64,000 nt of DNA from Nonomuraea purpurea (GTDB lineage Bacteria; Actinomycetota; Actinomycetes; Streptosporangiales; Streptosporangiaceae), in the NCBI RefSeq assembly GCF_042650645.1, contig NZ_JBHSBI010000002.1, positions 124,001 to 188,000 on the forward strand. The letters run 5' to 3'. Each line of letters begins with the position of its first letter. Within the stretch, counting starts at the first letter, position 1. Positions 53,296 through 61,044 of the stretch are shown here, piece after piece. Both the position numbers and the translations under genes were made by a program. The notes under the pieces are model-generated. The model was not told the DNA's origin, made no database searches, and saw only the letters and a list, made by a program, of their open reading frames with translations.

Positions 53296-54507
53296 ATGAA
53301 TCTTGCCATCACCAGCGGATACGTCGTGCCGATCGACGGCGACCCCATCGACGGCGGCACCGTGCTCATCATCGACGGAAAGATCGCCGAGGTCGGCCGG
53401 GACGTGGCCGTGCCCGACGGCGTCCCCGTCGTGGACGCCGCGGGCTGCTGGGTGCTGCCCGGGTTCGTCGAGGCCCACGGCCACCTGGGCGTGTACGAGG
53501 AGGCCGAGGGCTGGGCCGGCCAGGACACCAACGAGATGACCGACCCCAACGGCGCCCGCCTGCGTGCGCTCGACGCCATCAACCCCGCCGACCTGGCCTT
53601 CGCCGACGCCCTGTCGGGCGGCGTGACCACCACCGTGATCAAGCCGGGCTCCGGCAACCCGATCGGCGGTCAGACGGTCGCGATCAAGTGCTGGGGCAGA
53701 AGCGCGGACGAGATGCTGCTCAAGGAGCCGGTGAGCGTCAAGAGCGCGCTCGGTGAGAACCCCAAGCGGGTGTACGGCGACCAGAAGAAGCTCCCCTCCA
53801 CCCGGCAGGGCGTGGCCGCGGTGATCCGCGACGCGTTCATGAAGGCCCAGGACTACAAGGCCAAGCGGGAGGCCGCCGCGCAGGAGGGCAAGCCGTTCGA
53901 CCGCGACGGCACGCTGGAGATCCTCGTCCGCGTGCTCGACGGCGAGCTGCCCTGGTGCCAGCACACGCACCGGGCCGACGACATCGCCACCGCGCTCAGG
54001 CTCGCCGACGAGTTCGGCTACCGCGTCGTGCTCAACCACGGCACCGAAGGGCACCTGCTGGCCGACACCCTGGCCGAAAGGAACGTGCCCGTCATCATCG
54101 GCCCGCTGTTCACCAGCCGGTCGAAGGTGGAGCTGCGGCAGCGGTCGCTGCGCAACCCGGGCATCCTGGCGCGGGCGGGCGTCGAACTGGCGATCACCAC
54201 CGACCACCCCGTGGTGCCGATCCACTTCCTGGTCCACCAGGCCACGCTCGCGGTCAAGGAGGGGCTGGACCCGGTCGTGGCGCTGCGCTCCATCACGCTG
54301 AACCCGGCCCGCATCATGGGCCTCGACGACCGGGTGGGCGCGCTGCGTCCCGGGCTGGACGGCGACGTGGTGATCTGGTCGGGCGACCCGCTCGACGTGA
54401 TGAGCAGGGCGATGCGGGTGTATGTGTCCGGGCGGGAGGTGTACGCCTACACCGACGGTGAGCCCGTCGTGGCCGACCCCTACTACCGCGAATCAAGTAA
54501 CCGTTAA
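53296..54507 (+). CDS. Amidohydrolase family protein
   Basis: A 403-residue metal-dependent hydrolase of the imidazolonepropionase-like group. The N-terminal strand domain is followed by the metal ligands in LPGFVEAHGHLGVYEE, then HTHRADDIATAL, VLNHGTEGHLLA and the aspartate in ITTDHPVVPIHF. The C-terminal NPARIMGLDDRVGALRPGLDGDVVIWSGDPLD is typical. The usual HxH is replaced by HGH, common in this subgroup. Substrate unknown; isoaspartyl dipeptides or cyclic amides are possible. TAGGTT at 53283-53288, 7 nt before the ATG, and no Shine-Dalgarno indicate a leaderless mRNA. The frame opens upstream at 52975, which is discounted. Confidence 0.87.
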   Translation: MNLAITSGYVVPIDGDPIDGGTVLIIDGKIAEVGRDVAVPDGVPVVDAAGCWVLPGFVEAHGHLGVYEEAEGWAGQDTNEMTDPNGARLRALDAINPADLAFADALSGGVTTTVIKPGSGNPIGGQTVAIKCWGRSADEMLLKEPVSVKSALGENPKRVYGDQKKLPSTRQGVAAVIRDAFMKAQDYKAKREAAAQEGKPFDRDGTLEILVRVLDGELPWCQHTHRADDIATALRLADEFGYRVVLNHGTEGHLLADTLAERNVPVIIGPLFTSRSKVELRQRSLRNPGILARAGVELAITTDHPVVPIHFLVHQATLAVKEGLDPVVALRSITLNPARIMGLDDRVGALRPGLDGDVVIWSGDPLDVMSRAMRVYVSGREVYAYTDGEPVVADPYYRESSNR

Positions 54508-54566
54508 GTGACTGTAGAGACACTGAGCGCATAGTGGGCTGACCCGACGGGAAGAGAGGCAGGACC

Positions 54567-55652
54567 ATGACAACTCCCCCGTTCGCCCAGCGGCCCAGCA
54601 AGGCTCTACTCATCGGCCTGGTCGTCTCGGGCCTGCTCGCCCTGGCGGTGCTCGCCGTGATGCTGGCCTCGGGCGGACCCGTCGGGTTCGGCCTTTCCAC
54701 GCTGCTGGCCCTGGCGCCGCTGCCGGTGCTGCTGGCGGCCGTGCTCTCGCTCGACCGGCTGGAGCCCGAGCCCAAGCTGCACCTGGCCTTCGCCTTCGTG
54801 TGGGGCGCGGGGGTGGCGATCGTGCTGGGCGTCGGGCTCACGCTGCTGGGCCAGCAGTTGTTCACCCGGGCCGGCTACGACCTCAAGCTGGTCGACGACC
54901 TGGGCACCGTCCTGCTCGCCCCGCTCATCGAAGAGGCGCTCAAGGGGGCCGCGCTGGTGCTGCTCCTGCGCAGGAGGCGGGAGATCGACGGGCTGACCGA
55001 CGGCATCGTGTACGCCTCCATGGCGGGCCTCGGCTTCGCCGCCGTCGAGAACGTCGGCTACTACCTGCTCGCCTTCCAGGCGGACGGCCCCCAGGCCGCG
55101 GTTCAGCTCTTCGTGGTGCGCGGGCTGATCGACCCGCTCGGCCACCCCATCTACACCTCGCTGATCGGCGTCGGCGTCGCCTACGCCCTGACCCGGCGCT
55201 CCCCGGTCAGGTACGCCGCGATCCCGCTCGGCTACCTCGGCGCCGTCTTCCTGCACGGCCTCTGGAACGGCGCCGCCACGACGGGCTCGCTGCACCTGCT
55301 GGGCCTCGCCTACCTCGTGATCATGGTGGCCCTCATCGGCCTGATCGTCGTGACCGTGGCAGAACGCCGCCAGCTCGTCGCCAAGATGGGCTTCTACCTG
55401 CCCGCCTACCAGGAGACCGGCCTGGTCACCGCGGCCGACGTACGAATGCTCACCACGCTGCCCGCCCGTAAGGCGGCCCGCAAGTGGGCCAGGCGAGCCG
55501 GGCTCGGGCAGGCCATGAGCGACTACCAGCAGGCGGCGACCGAGCTGACCCTGCTGCACCTGCGGGCCGAACGGGAGGGCGCCGATCCGGTCAGGTTCGC
55601 GGTGGAACGTGACTCCTGCCTGGGAGCGATGGCGCACGCCCGCAGGTGGTAG
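54567..55652 (+). CDS. PrsW family intramembrane metalloprotease
   Basis: A 361-residue membrane protein with about eight helices. The glutamate motif is in LLAPLIEEALKGAALVLLLRRR and the second and third catalytic motifs are in DGIVYASMAGLGFAAVENVGYY and FLHGLWNGAA, as in PrsW, which cleaves anti-sigma factors within the membrane. The C-terminal 70 residues form a cytoplasmic helical domain ending in LGAMAHARRW. The substrate here is unknown; no anti-sigma gene is adjacent. GGCAGGA precedes the ATG. Confidence 0.88.
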   Translation: MTTPPFAQRPSKALLIGLVVSGLLALAVLAVMLASGGPVGFGLSTLLALAPLPVLLAAVLSLDRLEPEPKLHLAFAFVWGAGVAIVLGVGLTLLGQQLFTRAGYDLKLVDDLGTVLLAPLIEEALKGAALVLLLRRRREIDGLTDGIVYASMAGLGFAAVENVGYYLLAFQADGPQAAVQLFVVRGLIDPLGHPIYTSLIGVGVAYALTRRSPVRYAAIPLGYLGAVFLHGLWNGAATTGSLHLLGLAYLVIMVALIGLIVVTVAERRQLVAKMGFYLPAYQETGLVTAADVRMLTTLPARKAARKWARRAGLGQAMSDYQQAATELTLLHLRAEREGADPVRFAVERDSCLGAMAHARRW

Positions 55653-55744
55653 CGCCCCCAGGTGAGTCTCGCTCTGCGGACGCCACATCGGATGTTGCAC
55701 CCGATTCCCTGACAATATTGAGGTTGCCCATGAAGGGAGACCAG

Positions 55745-56368
55745 ATGAGCTGGGCGGAGATCGAGTCGGAGGCTGAGCTGCGCGAGTTGCTCGGCGAGGT
55801 TCATTCGAGGGCGGCCACCAAGGAGCGGGGACGGCTGCACGAGCGGGACCGTCAATGGCTGGCGGCCGCGCCGTTCTGCCTGATCGCCACATCGGACGCC
55901 GCGGGCAACTGCGACGTCTCGCCGAAGGGTGACCCGGCGGGGTTCGTCCACGTCATCGACGACACCACGATCGCCATTCCGGACCGGCCGGGCAATCGGC
56001 GCGCGGACGGATTCCTCAACATCCTGAAAAATCCGCATGTGGGGCTGATTTTTCTCATCCCGGGGCGCAACGAGACCCTGCGCATCAACGGCCGCGCCCG
56101 GCTCGTCCGCGAGGCCCCGTTCTTCGATGAGATGATCGTCAAGGGCCACCGGCCGCATCTCGCGCTCATCGTGGAGATCGAGCAGATCTTCTTCCACTGC
56201 GCCAAGGCGTTCCTGCGTTCGTCGCTGTGGAAGCCCGACAGCTGGGGCCCAGACGATCTGCCCTCGCACGCGACGCTCGTCAAGGACGTGCAGAAGGTGG
56301 AGGAAAGTGTGGAAGAGCTGGAAACGTACTACGGAGAGAGTTACGCCAAGCGGCTCTACCGCGTCTGA
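55745..56368 (+). CDS. PPOX-family FMN-binding protein (MSMEG_1061 type)
   Basis: A 207-residue split-barrel flavoprotein. APFCLIATSDAAGNCDVSPKGDPAGFVHVIDDTTIAIPDRPGNRRADGFLNILKNPHVGLIFLIPG is the diagnostic stretch of this PPOX subgroup, and the C-terminal YYGESYAKRLY is also conserved. The reaction is unknown; FMN binding is inferred by family. The ATG at 55745 is chosen because AAGGGAG is 5 nt upstream; an earlier in-frame ATG at 55730 lacks that. Confidence 0.85.
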   Translation: MSWAEIESEAELRELLGEVHSRAATKERGRLHERDRQWLAAAPFCLIATSDAAGNCDVSPKGDPAGFVHVIDDTTIAIPDRPGNRRADGFLNILKNPHVGLIFLIPGRNETLRINGRARLVREAPFFDEMIVKGHRPHLALIVEIEQIFFHCAKAFLRSSLWKPDSWGPDDLPSHATLVKDVQKVEESVEELETYYGESYAKRLYRV

Positions 56369-56376
56369 GGCCGACT

Positions 56377-56547
56377 TCAGGCGGCCGGGGTCGGGCCGCC
56401 TGGAAAGCGGATCACGTTTCTGCCGGTGTAGGCCCGCAGGTCGACGACTTTGGGGTCGGCGGCCTGTGGCTTGCGGCGGTCTACCGAGCGAATGTCTCGG
56501 ATCTTGTGCCTGGCCACATGTGGCGGCACGACCACGAGCCTGTTCAT
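56377..56547 (-). CDS. Possible small protein, 56 residues
   Basis: A minus-strand frame from ATG 56547 to TGA, beginning MNRLVVVPPHVARHKIRD and ending VIRFPGGPTPAA. Many codons have G or C in third position and the composition looks protein-like. Its ATG overlaps the stop codon of the TnpB relic (ATGA), as if once translationally coupled to it. Only a weak G-rich ribosome site is present and the 3' end lies in the hairpin at 56378. Unknown family. Confidence 0.4.
   Translation of the reverse strand: MNRLVVVPPHVARHKIRDIRSVDRRKPQAADPKVVDLRAYTGRNVIRFPGGPTPAA
56378..56402 (+). terminator. Hairpin after the PPOX gene
   Basis: CAGGCGGCC (56378-56386) and GGCCGCCTG (56394-56402), 9-bp perfect arms, lie 9 bp beyond the stop codon of the flavoprotein gene. 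Confidence 0.6.
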
Positions 56548-56786
56548 CGTGAGCCCCCCGTGACGGTCCTGTTATAGATGTTATCTACAGACACCCCCGT
56601 AAGTTCGGTGTAAGGAGCGGAATCAGCGCTATCTAGCAAGGAACCCTGGGCGTTCACGCCCCGGGAGGAATCGCTCGCCCGTCTTGCGACGTTGAGCGCG
56701 GCGATGTGGTCGGCCGGTCCGGCGAACCCGCACGACCCGCAACGAAAACTGTCCCGGCTGGGACCCTTGACCGTGCGCCACCCCAC
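56544..56786 (-). pseudogene. tnpB: TnpB (IS200/IS605 family) C-terminal relic
   Basis: The only recognisable part is RDSFRCGSCGFAGPADHIAALNVARRA, the second half of the TnpB zinc ribbon and the following helix carrying the last catalytic aspartate region. The first CxxC and all of RuvC I and II are absent. The tail after ARRA has a lower G/C third position, as is usual in mobile elements. It marks an old insertion; TnpB uses an omega RNA that overlaps this end, but no function can remain here. Confidence 0.75.
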
Positions 56787-56834
56787 TTGGCGCGGACTCG
56801 TGACGGGCGCTTGCGGCCCGCCTTGCGCGCCAAC

Positions 56835-57032
56835 TTAATCCGCGCCGACCGGATCGCTCAACGCATTTCTCTCCAGGGCCAACCCCTGGTAGATCACGTT
56901 TCTGGAGTGAGGGGGCGCGGTGAGCCCGATGTGGTGCCGCGCGTCGCTCTTGGCGATCTGTTCGCGGGCCTGTTGCCGCACGGCGTCCGGCGCCGCCTCG
57001 CTGCGGTCGGCTGGCCTGGTGGCCGCCTCCGC
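56835..57032 (-). pseudogene. Frameshifted gene remnant
   Basis: The minus strand reads EAATRPADRSEAAPDAVRQQ, AREQIAKSDARHHIGLTAPP and HSRNVIYQGLALERNALSDP before a TAA, with genuine codon bias. Just upstream a related stretch (VYIPAERAALA) continues in a different frame, so a frameshift lies near 57033. Family not recognised. It sits beside the TnpB relic in a 900-bp gene-poor scar. Confidence 0.35.
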
Positions 57033-57129
57033 TCAGGGCGAGCGCGGCACGTTCCGCCGGAATGTACACCTCAGGCGGCCTGCTTCGGCACCGGCGGGGA
57101 GGCCGCTGCGCATTCGGGGGACGTGCTCG

Positions 57130-57148
57130 GCACAATGCGTCATTGTGC
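57130..57148. repeat. 19-bp hairpin palindrome
   Basis: GCACAATG (57130-57137) and CATTGTGC (57141-57148) with a 3-nt loop. Subterminal hairpins of this size occur at IS200/IS605 ends; it may alternatively be an operator. Undetermined. Confidence 0.5.
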
Positions 57149-57263
57149 GCCTGCGCGGTATTCGTCCGCTACGGACAGAGACGCGGCAGGCGTGTGGATG
57201 GTGACGACGCCACCCGGTCGGTTGCCGGGGCCCTTGACCGGGCCCCGGCGCTCGCCGCGGGGG

Positions 57264-57713
57264 CTATCCCTTGCAGTTGCCCCAGGACGTACGGCCGCCC
57301 CATGCCTTGACCCTGTTGTCGGGGTCGCGGGTCCATCCGGAGTACCGCACGCACTTCCAGGCTCCCTCGACGTGGGGGGTCTCGGCGTAGTAGCGGTACT
57401 TCTGCACGTCCGCCGCCTTGCCGCCGCCCTTGACCTCGAGGGAGGCGCCGGTGACCGTGCGGGCGCCCACGTAGGCGCTCTTGATCGCGGCGACGCAGTT
57501 CTTGCCGCTGCGCTTGCTATACATCAGGTACACGTGCCCGAACACGGCTCCGTCGGGCGTCTTCATCGCGCGGTGACCGTCGTTGACGCGCTTGAAGTCC
57601 TTGCCGCAGACACGTTCGGGTGTGAAGGAGGCCGAGGCGGCGTACGCGGCGGAGGGGGTGGCGGCGATTCCGGCGGCGACCAGGGCGGCCGCTATGACCG
57701 TTCGCGTCAGCAC
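57264..57713 (-). CDS. Secreted SapA-like (spore-associated protein A) protein
   Basis: A 149-residue secreted protein. The signal peptide TRTVIAAALVAAGIAATPSAAYA precedes a mature domain of about 123 residues. The segments GHVYLMYSKRSGKNCVAAIKSAYVG, ASLEVKGG and YRYYAETPHVEGAWKCVRYSGW match the spore-associated protein A family of Streptomyces in motif order, including four conserved cysteines (VCGK, KNCV, WKCV, GNCK) likely in two disulfides. Role in spore surface is inferred from that family. Confidence 0.72.
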   Translation of the reverse strand: MLTRTVIAAALVAAGIAATPSAAYAASASFTPERVCGKDFKRVNDGHRAMKTPDGAVFGHVYLMYSKRSGKNCVAAIKSAYVGARTVTGASLEVKGGGKAADVQKYRYYAETPHVEGAWKCVRYSGWTRDPDNRVKAWGGRTSWGNCKG

Positions 57714-57722
57714 GATCTTCCC

Positions 57723-57773
57723 TTCGGTAAGGGTATTAAGGACATTGATGATCTTTGCCGTGACTTTACCGAA
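57723..57773. promoter_or_regulatory. Inverted half-sites between divergent genes
   Basis: TTCGGTAA (57723-57730) and TTACCGAA (57766-57773) are perfect inverted octamers 35 bp apart in the 82-bp gap between the SapA-like gene and an MFS transporter gene. They could be paired regulator sites affecting both promoters. Confidence 0.4.
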
Positions 57774-57795
57774 ATTTCACAAGGGGTGTTGGTGA

Positions 57796-58899
57796 ATGCC
57801 GCTCATTGCGGTCTGCGCGGTCTGGGGTGTCTTCTGGGGGTCGTGGTCGGCCCTGCTTCCGGCCATCAAGCAGGATCTGGGCATCTCGGCGGGTGACCTG
57901 GGACTGGCGCTGAGCGCCGTACCGCTGGGGGCCGTGCCCGCGATGGCGCTGGCCGGGCGGCTGGTGCGGGGACGGGAGCGGACCGCGCTGATGGCGACCA
58001 CGGTGCTGTTCGCACTGAGCGTGACCGGAATCGGGCTGGCCGGAACGCTCTGGCAACTCGCGCTGGCGCTGCTGGTGGTGGGCGCGGCCAGCGGCGCGCT
58101 CGACATCGCGCTGAACCTGGCCACGGGACGCGCCGAGCGCGAGACCGGCCGAAGGCTCTTCCAGCCCGTGCACGCCGCCTTCCCCGTCGCCGTCATCGTG
58201 GCCGCCCCGGCCACCGGGCTGGCGCGCTCGCTCGGCCTCGACGTCGCCACCATGCTCGTGACGATCGGGCTGCTCGTGATCGCCACCTCGCTGTCGCTGC
58301 TGACCCTCACCCTGGGGCGGGGCCTGCCCGAGACCTCCGCCGAGACGGACAAGCGGGCGCTGTGGGGGTCCGCGATCGTGATCGGCACCTTGGCGGCGTG
58401 CGTCCTGGTGATCGAGAACTCGGTCGAACAGTGGTCGGTGCTGCTGCTGGAGGAGCACCGGGGCGCCACGCCCCTGGTGTCGAGCGCCGCGCCCTCGGTC
58501 TACATGGCGGCGCTCACGGTCGGACGGCTCATCGTGCAGGCGCTGCCCCGGGTGTCGCTGCGGGTGCTGTACCTGGTGGCGGGGCTCGGGGGCGGAGGGG
58601 GGATCGTGCTGGCCGGTCTCGGCGGTTCCGTGCCGATCTCGATGATCGGGTTCGGGTTGACGGGGCTGGCGCTCGGCCCCTTGGTGCCCGCCCTCCTCAG
58701 CCGCGCCGCGGCCGACGATTCGAGCGGGACGCTGGTGTGGGGTGTGTCCACCATCTCCTACACCGGGTTCGTCGTCAGCCCGTTGCTCGTGGCCGGTTTG
58801 AGCGGCTGGCTCGGACTGCCCGCCGCCCTGGCGGCTCTCGGCCTCCTGGGCCTCCCACTCCTGGGCCGTTTTGCGGTGCAACGCCGCTCGGTGTCCTGA
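57796..58899 (+). CDS. MFS transporter
   Basis: A 367-residue membrane protein with about 11-12 transmembrane helices. The first helix begins right at the N-terminus (VCAVWGVFWGSWSALLPAIKQDLGIS), followed by GALDIALNLATGRAERETGRRLFQPVHAAFPVAV, resembling the small FucP/YbjJ-type MFS proteins. Substrate unknown. AAGGGG is upstream of the ATG, but an upstream start is possible. Confidence 0.82.
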   Translation: MPLIAVCAVWGVFWGSWSALLPAIKQDLGISAGDLGLALSAVPLGAVPAMALAGRLVRGRERTALMATTVLFALSVTGIGLAGTLWQLALALLVVGAASGALDIALNLATGRAERETGRRLFQPVHAAFPVAVIVAAPATGLARSLGLDVATMLVTIGLLVIATSLSLLTLTLGRGLPETSAETDKRALWGSAIVIGTLAACVLVIENSVEQWSVLLLEEHRGATPLVSSAAPSVYMAALTVGRLIVQALPRVSLRVLYLVAGLGGGGGIVLAGLGGSVPISMIGFGLTGLALGPLVPALLSRAAADDSSGTLVWGVSTISYTGFVVSPLLVAGLSGWLGLPAALAALGLLGLPLLGRFAVQRRSVS

Positions 58900-58975
58900 A
58901 TATGGTGATTCTTTGGGACAAACAACCCCAGGAACCGGGTATCCCCCCGGCGGATTGACTGTAAGGGGGATCACC

Positions 58976-59227
58976 ATGGCTGTCTGCGAGACCTGCGGAA
59001 ACGACTACGACATGGCGTTCGAGGTGCACGCGCACGGAGCGGTGCACACCTTCGACTGTTTCCAGTGCGCGATCGAGGCGATGGCGCCCATCTGCGAACA
59101 CTGCGGCACCAAAGTCATCGGGCATGGGGTGCAGTCGGGGGAACACTGGTACTGCTGCGCCCACTGCGCCCGCGAGGAGGGCACCCAGGGCCTCGTCGAC
59201 CGCATCATGGCCGGCACCTCATCCTGA
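58976..59227 (+). CDS. Small conserved actinobacterial zinc protein
   Basis: An 83-residue protein with CETCGNDYDMAFEVHAHG, CFQCAIEAMAPICEHCGTKVIGHGV and CCAHCARE, that is five CxxC-type pairs plus histidines, enough for two or three zinc sites. Similar short proteins are widespread in actinobacteria without assigned function. The ATG at 58976 follows AAGGGGGA. A long hairpin follows. Confidence 0.8.
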   Translation: MAVCETCGNDYDMAFEVHAHGAVHTFDCFQCAIEAMAPICEHCGTKVIGHGVQSGEHWYCCAHCAREEGTQGLVDRIMAGTSS

Positions 59228-59269
59228 CTTCGCGGGGGAGCGGGGCCATCGACGGGCCACGACTCAGGG

Positions 59270-59315
59270 GTTGGACGGGCCCGCCACCAGGGTTCGTGTG
59301 GCGGGACCGTCCAAC
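59270..59315. terminator. Long bidirectional hairpin
   Basis: GTTGGACGG (59270-59278) pairs with CCGTCCAAC (59307-59315), and the inner CCGCCAC (59281-59287) pairs with GTGGCGG (59298-59304). It stands between convergent genes and probably ends both transcripts. Confidence 0.7.
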
Positions 59316-59330
59316 GGTCCGCGGGCCGCG

Positions 59331-61025
59331 TCAGCGCATGAAGCCGATGTCCTCGTAGTGGAGGTCGTAGAACCCGCGCGCCCCCACATTGGCCAGCGTC
59401 TGCTTGGTGGCGACGTTCTGCGGCCGTTGATACAGCGGCAGCACGTTGACCTCCGGCCAGATGAGCTGGTCGGCCGCGTTGGTGAGGATGCGGGCCTGCG
59501 CCGGGTCCAGGCTCTGCCCGGCCCGGCTCATGGCCTCGTCGATGGCGGCCGAGCCGGTACGCCCGAAGTTGGCGTTCCAGGTCTTCCCGTCGGCCGCGTT
59601 CGCGTAGATCCCATAGCTGCTCGAAATCGGATATGGCGTCCCGATGTACGCAAAAGGCGTGATGTCGAAGTTGCCGGGAATAACGTACTTTGTAAAGAAG
59701 TCGTCGCTCGGCACCGACTTGATCGAGAGCTTGACCCCGATCTGTCCGAGCATGCTCTGCGCCAGCTCCCCTTCCGCCTTGCTGATCTGAACCCCGGATG
59801 GAACTACGAACCGCAGGTCAAGCGGCTTGCCGTTCTTGTAGCGCACCGGCCCGTTCAGCTTCCATCCGGCCGCGTCCAGCATCTGCCGCGCCTTGGCGGG
59901 GTTGTAGACGCCAAGGCTCCCGGCGTTGTCCTGGTAGCCCTCCTGCGTGTTCATGAAGAAGTGGTTGTTCAGCAGGGCGATGGGCCAGTTCAGCCCTTGG
60001 AGGTCGGATTCGGCGATGGCCTGGCGGTTGATGCCGAGTTGGATGGCCTGCCGGACGTTCCGGTCGGACAGCAGCTCGCTGGACCCGTTAAATGTGAAAT
60101 GTCGGAAATCGGGTCCGGCGGCCTGCCGCACCTGCGCCCCCGACGTGGACTTGGCCCGCGCGTAGTCGGGCGCCGACGGCCCGACGTCGATGATGTCGAG
60201 TTCGCTGTTGCTGAACGCCCCGATCAACGAGTCCTGCTCGGACGCCCGATAGATGATTTTGTCCAACTTGGCCCGGTTCCCCCACCAGGAGTCGTCCCGG
60301 GCGAGCGTGATGGTCTTGGCCGTCTGGTCGAACCCCCCGAACTTGAAAGGCCCGGCCGACGCCGGGATCTTGTTCAGCCAGGCGTTGTTGAAGGCATCGG
60401 GGGTGCGGTTGGTGGCGGCGGGCAGCAGCGGCCCGAACAGCGCCTGCCAGTCACCGAACGGCCGCGCGAACGTCACCACCACCTCGTGGTCGTCCTTGCC
60501 CCGCGCCACCTTCTCGATGTCCTGGTATCCGGTGGAGGAGACGATGTGGAAGGCCGGGTCGCGCCCGTTCAGCGCCTGCCACTGCGCCTGGTAGTCGGCC
60601 CACGTGATCGGCTTCCCGTCCGACCACTTGGCCTTGGGGTTGAGCGTGTACGTCACCACCTGCTTGGGCCGCTGCTCGGTGACCTTGGCGTCGAGCACGT
60701 AGTTGCTGTCGACCGAGATGTCCGCCTTCTCGTTGGACACGAACGGCGAGGGCAGCAGCGCGTTGCTGACCACGGCGGCCATCGCCAGGTTGCCGTCGAC
60801 GTGGTTCCTGTTCCACTGCGTGGGGAACTCGTTGATGCCCCAGCGCAGGATGCCGCCGTCCTTGACCTTGTCGCGCGGCTGCTGGTTGATGTCGAAGGCC
60901 CTGATCGTCCCCTCGTCGCCGGCGCCCTCCCGGCCCATCGTGCCGCGGTTCGTGCCCCCTCCACAGCCTGTCAGGCAGAGCGAGCCCGCCATGGCGGCGG
61001 CCACGACAAGACGTGATGCTTTCAT
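59331..61025 (-). CDS. Oligopeptide ABC transporter, substrate-binding lipoprotein
   Basis: A 564-residue extracellular binding protein of family 5 (OppA/DppA type). The lipoprotein signal ends in the lipobox LTGC (cysteine near residue 20), then GGGTNRG. Landmarks are NALLPSPFVSNEKADISVDSNYVL, VVTYTLNPKAKWSDGKPITWADYQAQW and the C-terminal IDEAMSRAGQSLDPAQARILTNAADQLIWPEVNVLPLYQRPQ. The gene is downstream of the ATPase in the same direction, 19 bp away, so the operon order is permease-permease-ATPase-binding protein. Ligand is probably a peptide. Confidence 0.9.
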   Translation of the reverse strand: MKASRLVVAAAMAGSLCLTGCGGGTNRGTMGREGAGDEGTIRAFDINQQPRDKVKDGGILRWGINEFPTQWNRNHVDGNLAMAAVVSNALLPSPFVSNEKADISVDSNYVLDAKVTEQRPKQVVTYTLNPKAKWSDGKPITWADYQAQWQALNGRDPAFHIVSSTGYQDIEKVARGKDDHEVVVTFARPFGDWQALFGPLLPAATNRTPDAFNNAWLNKIPASAGPFKFGGFDQTAKTITLARDDSWWGNRAKLDKIIYRASEQDSLIGAFSNSELDIIDVGPSAPDYARAKSTSGAQVRQAAGPDFRHFTFNGSSELLSDRNVRQAIQLGINRQAIAESDLQGLNWPIALLNNHFFMNTQEGYQDNAGSLGVYNPAKARQMLDAAGWKLNGPVRYKNGKPLDLRFVVPSGVQISKAEGELAQSMLGQIGVKLSIKSVPSDDFFTKYVIPGNFDITPFAYIGTPYPISSSYGIYANAADGKTWNANFGRTGSAAIDEAMSRAGQSLDPAQARILTNAADQLIWPEVNVLPLYQRPQNVATKQTLANVGARGFYDLHYEDIGFMR

Positions 61026-61044
61026 CGAGCGGTTTCCTCCAGAT

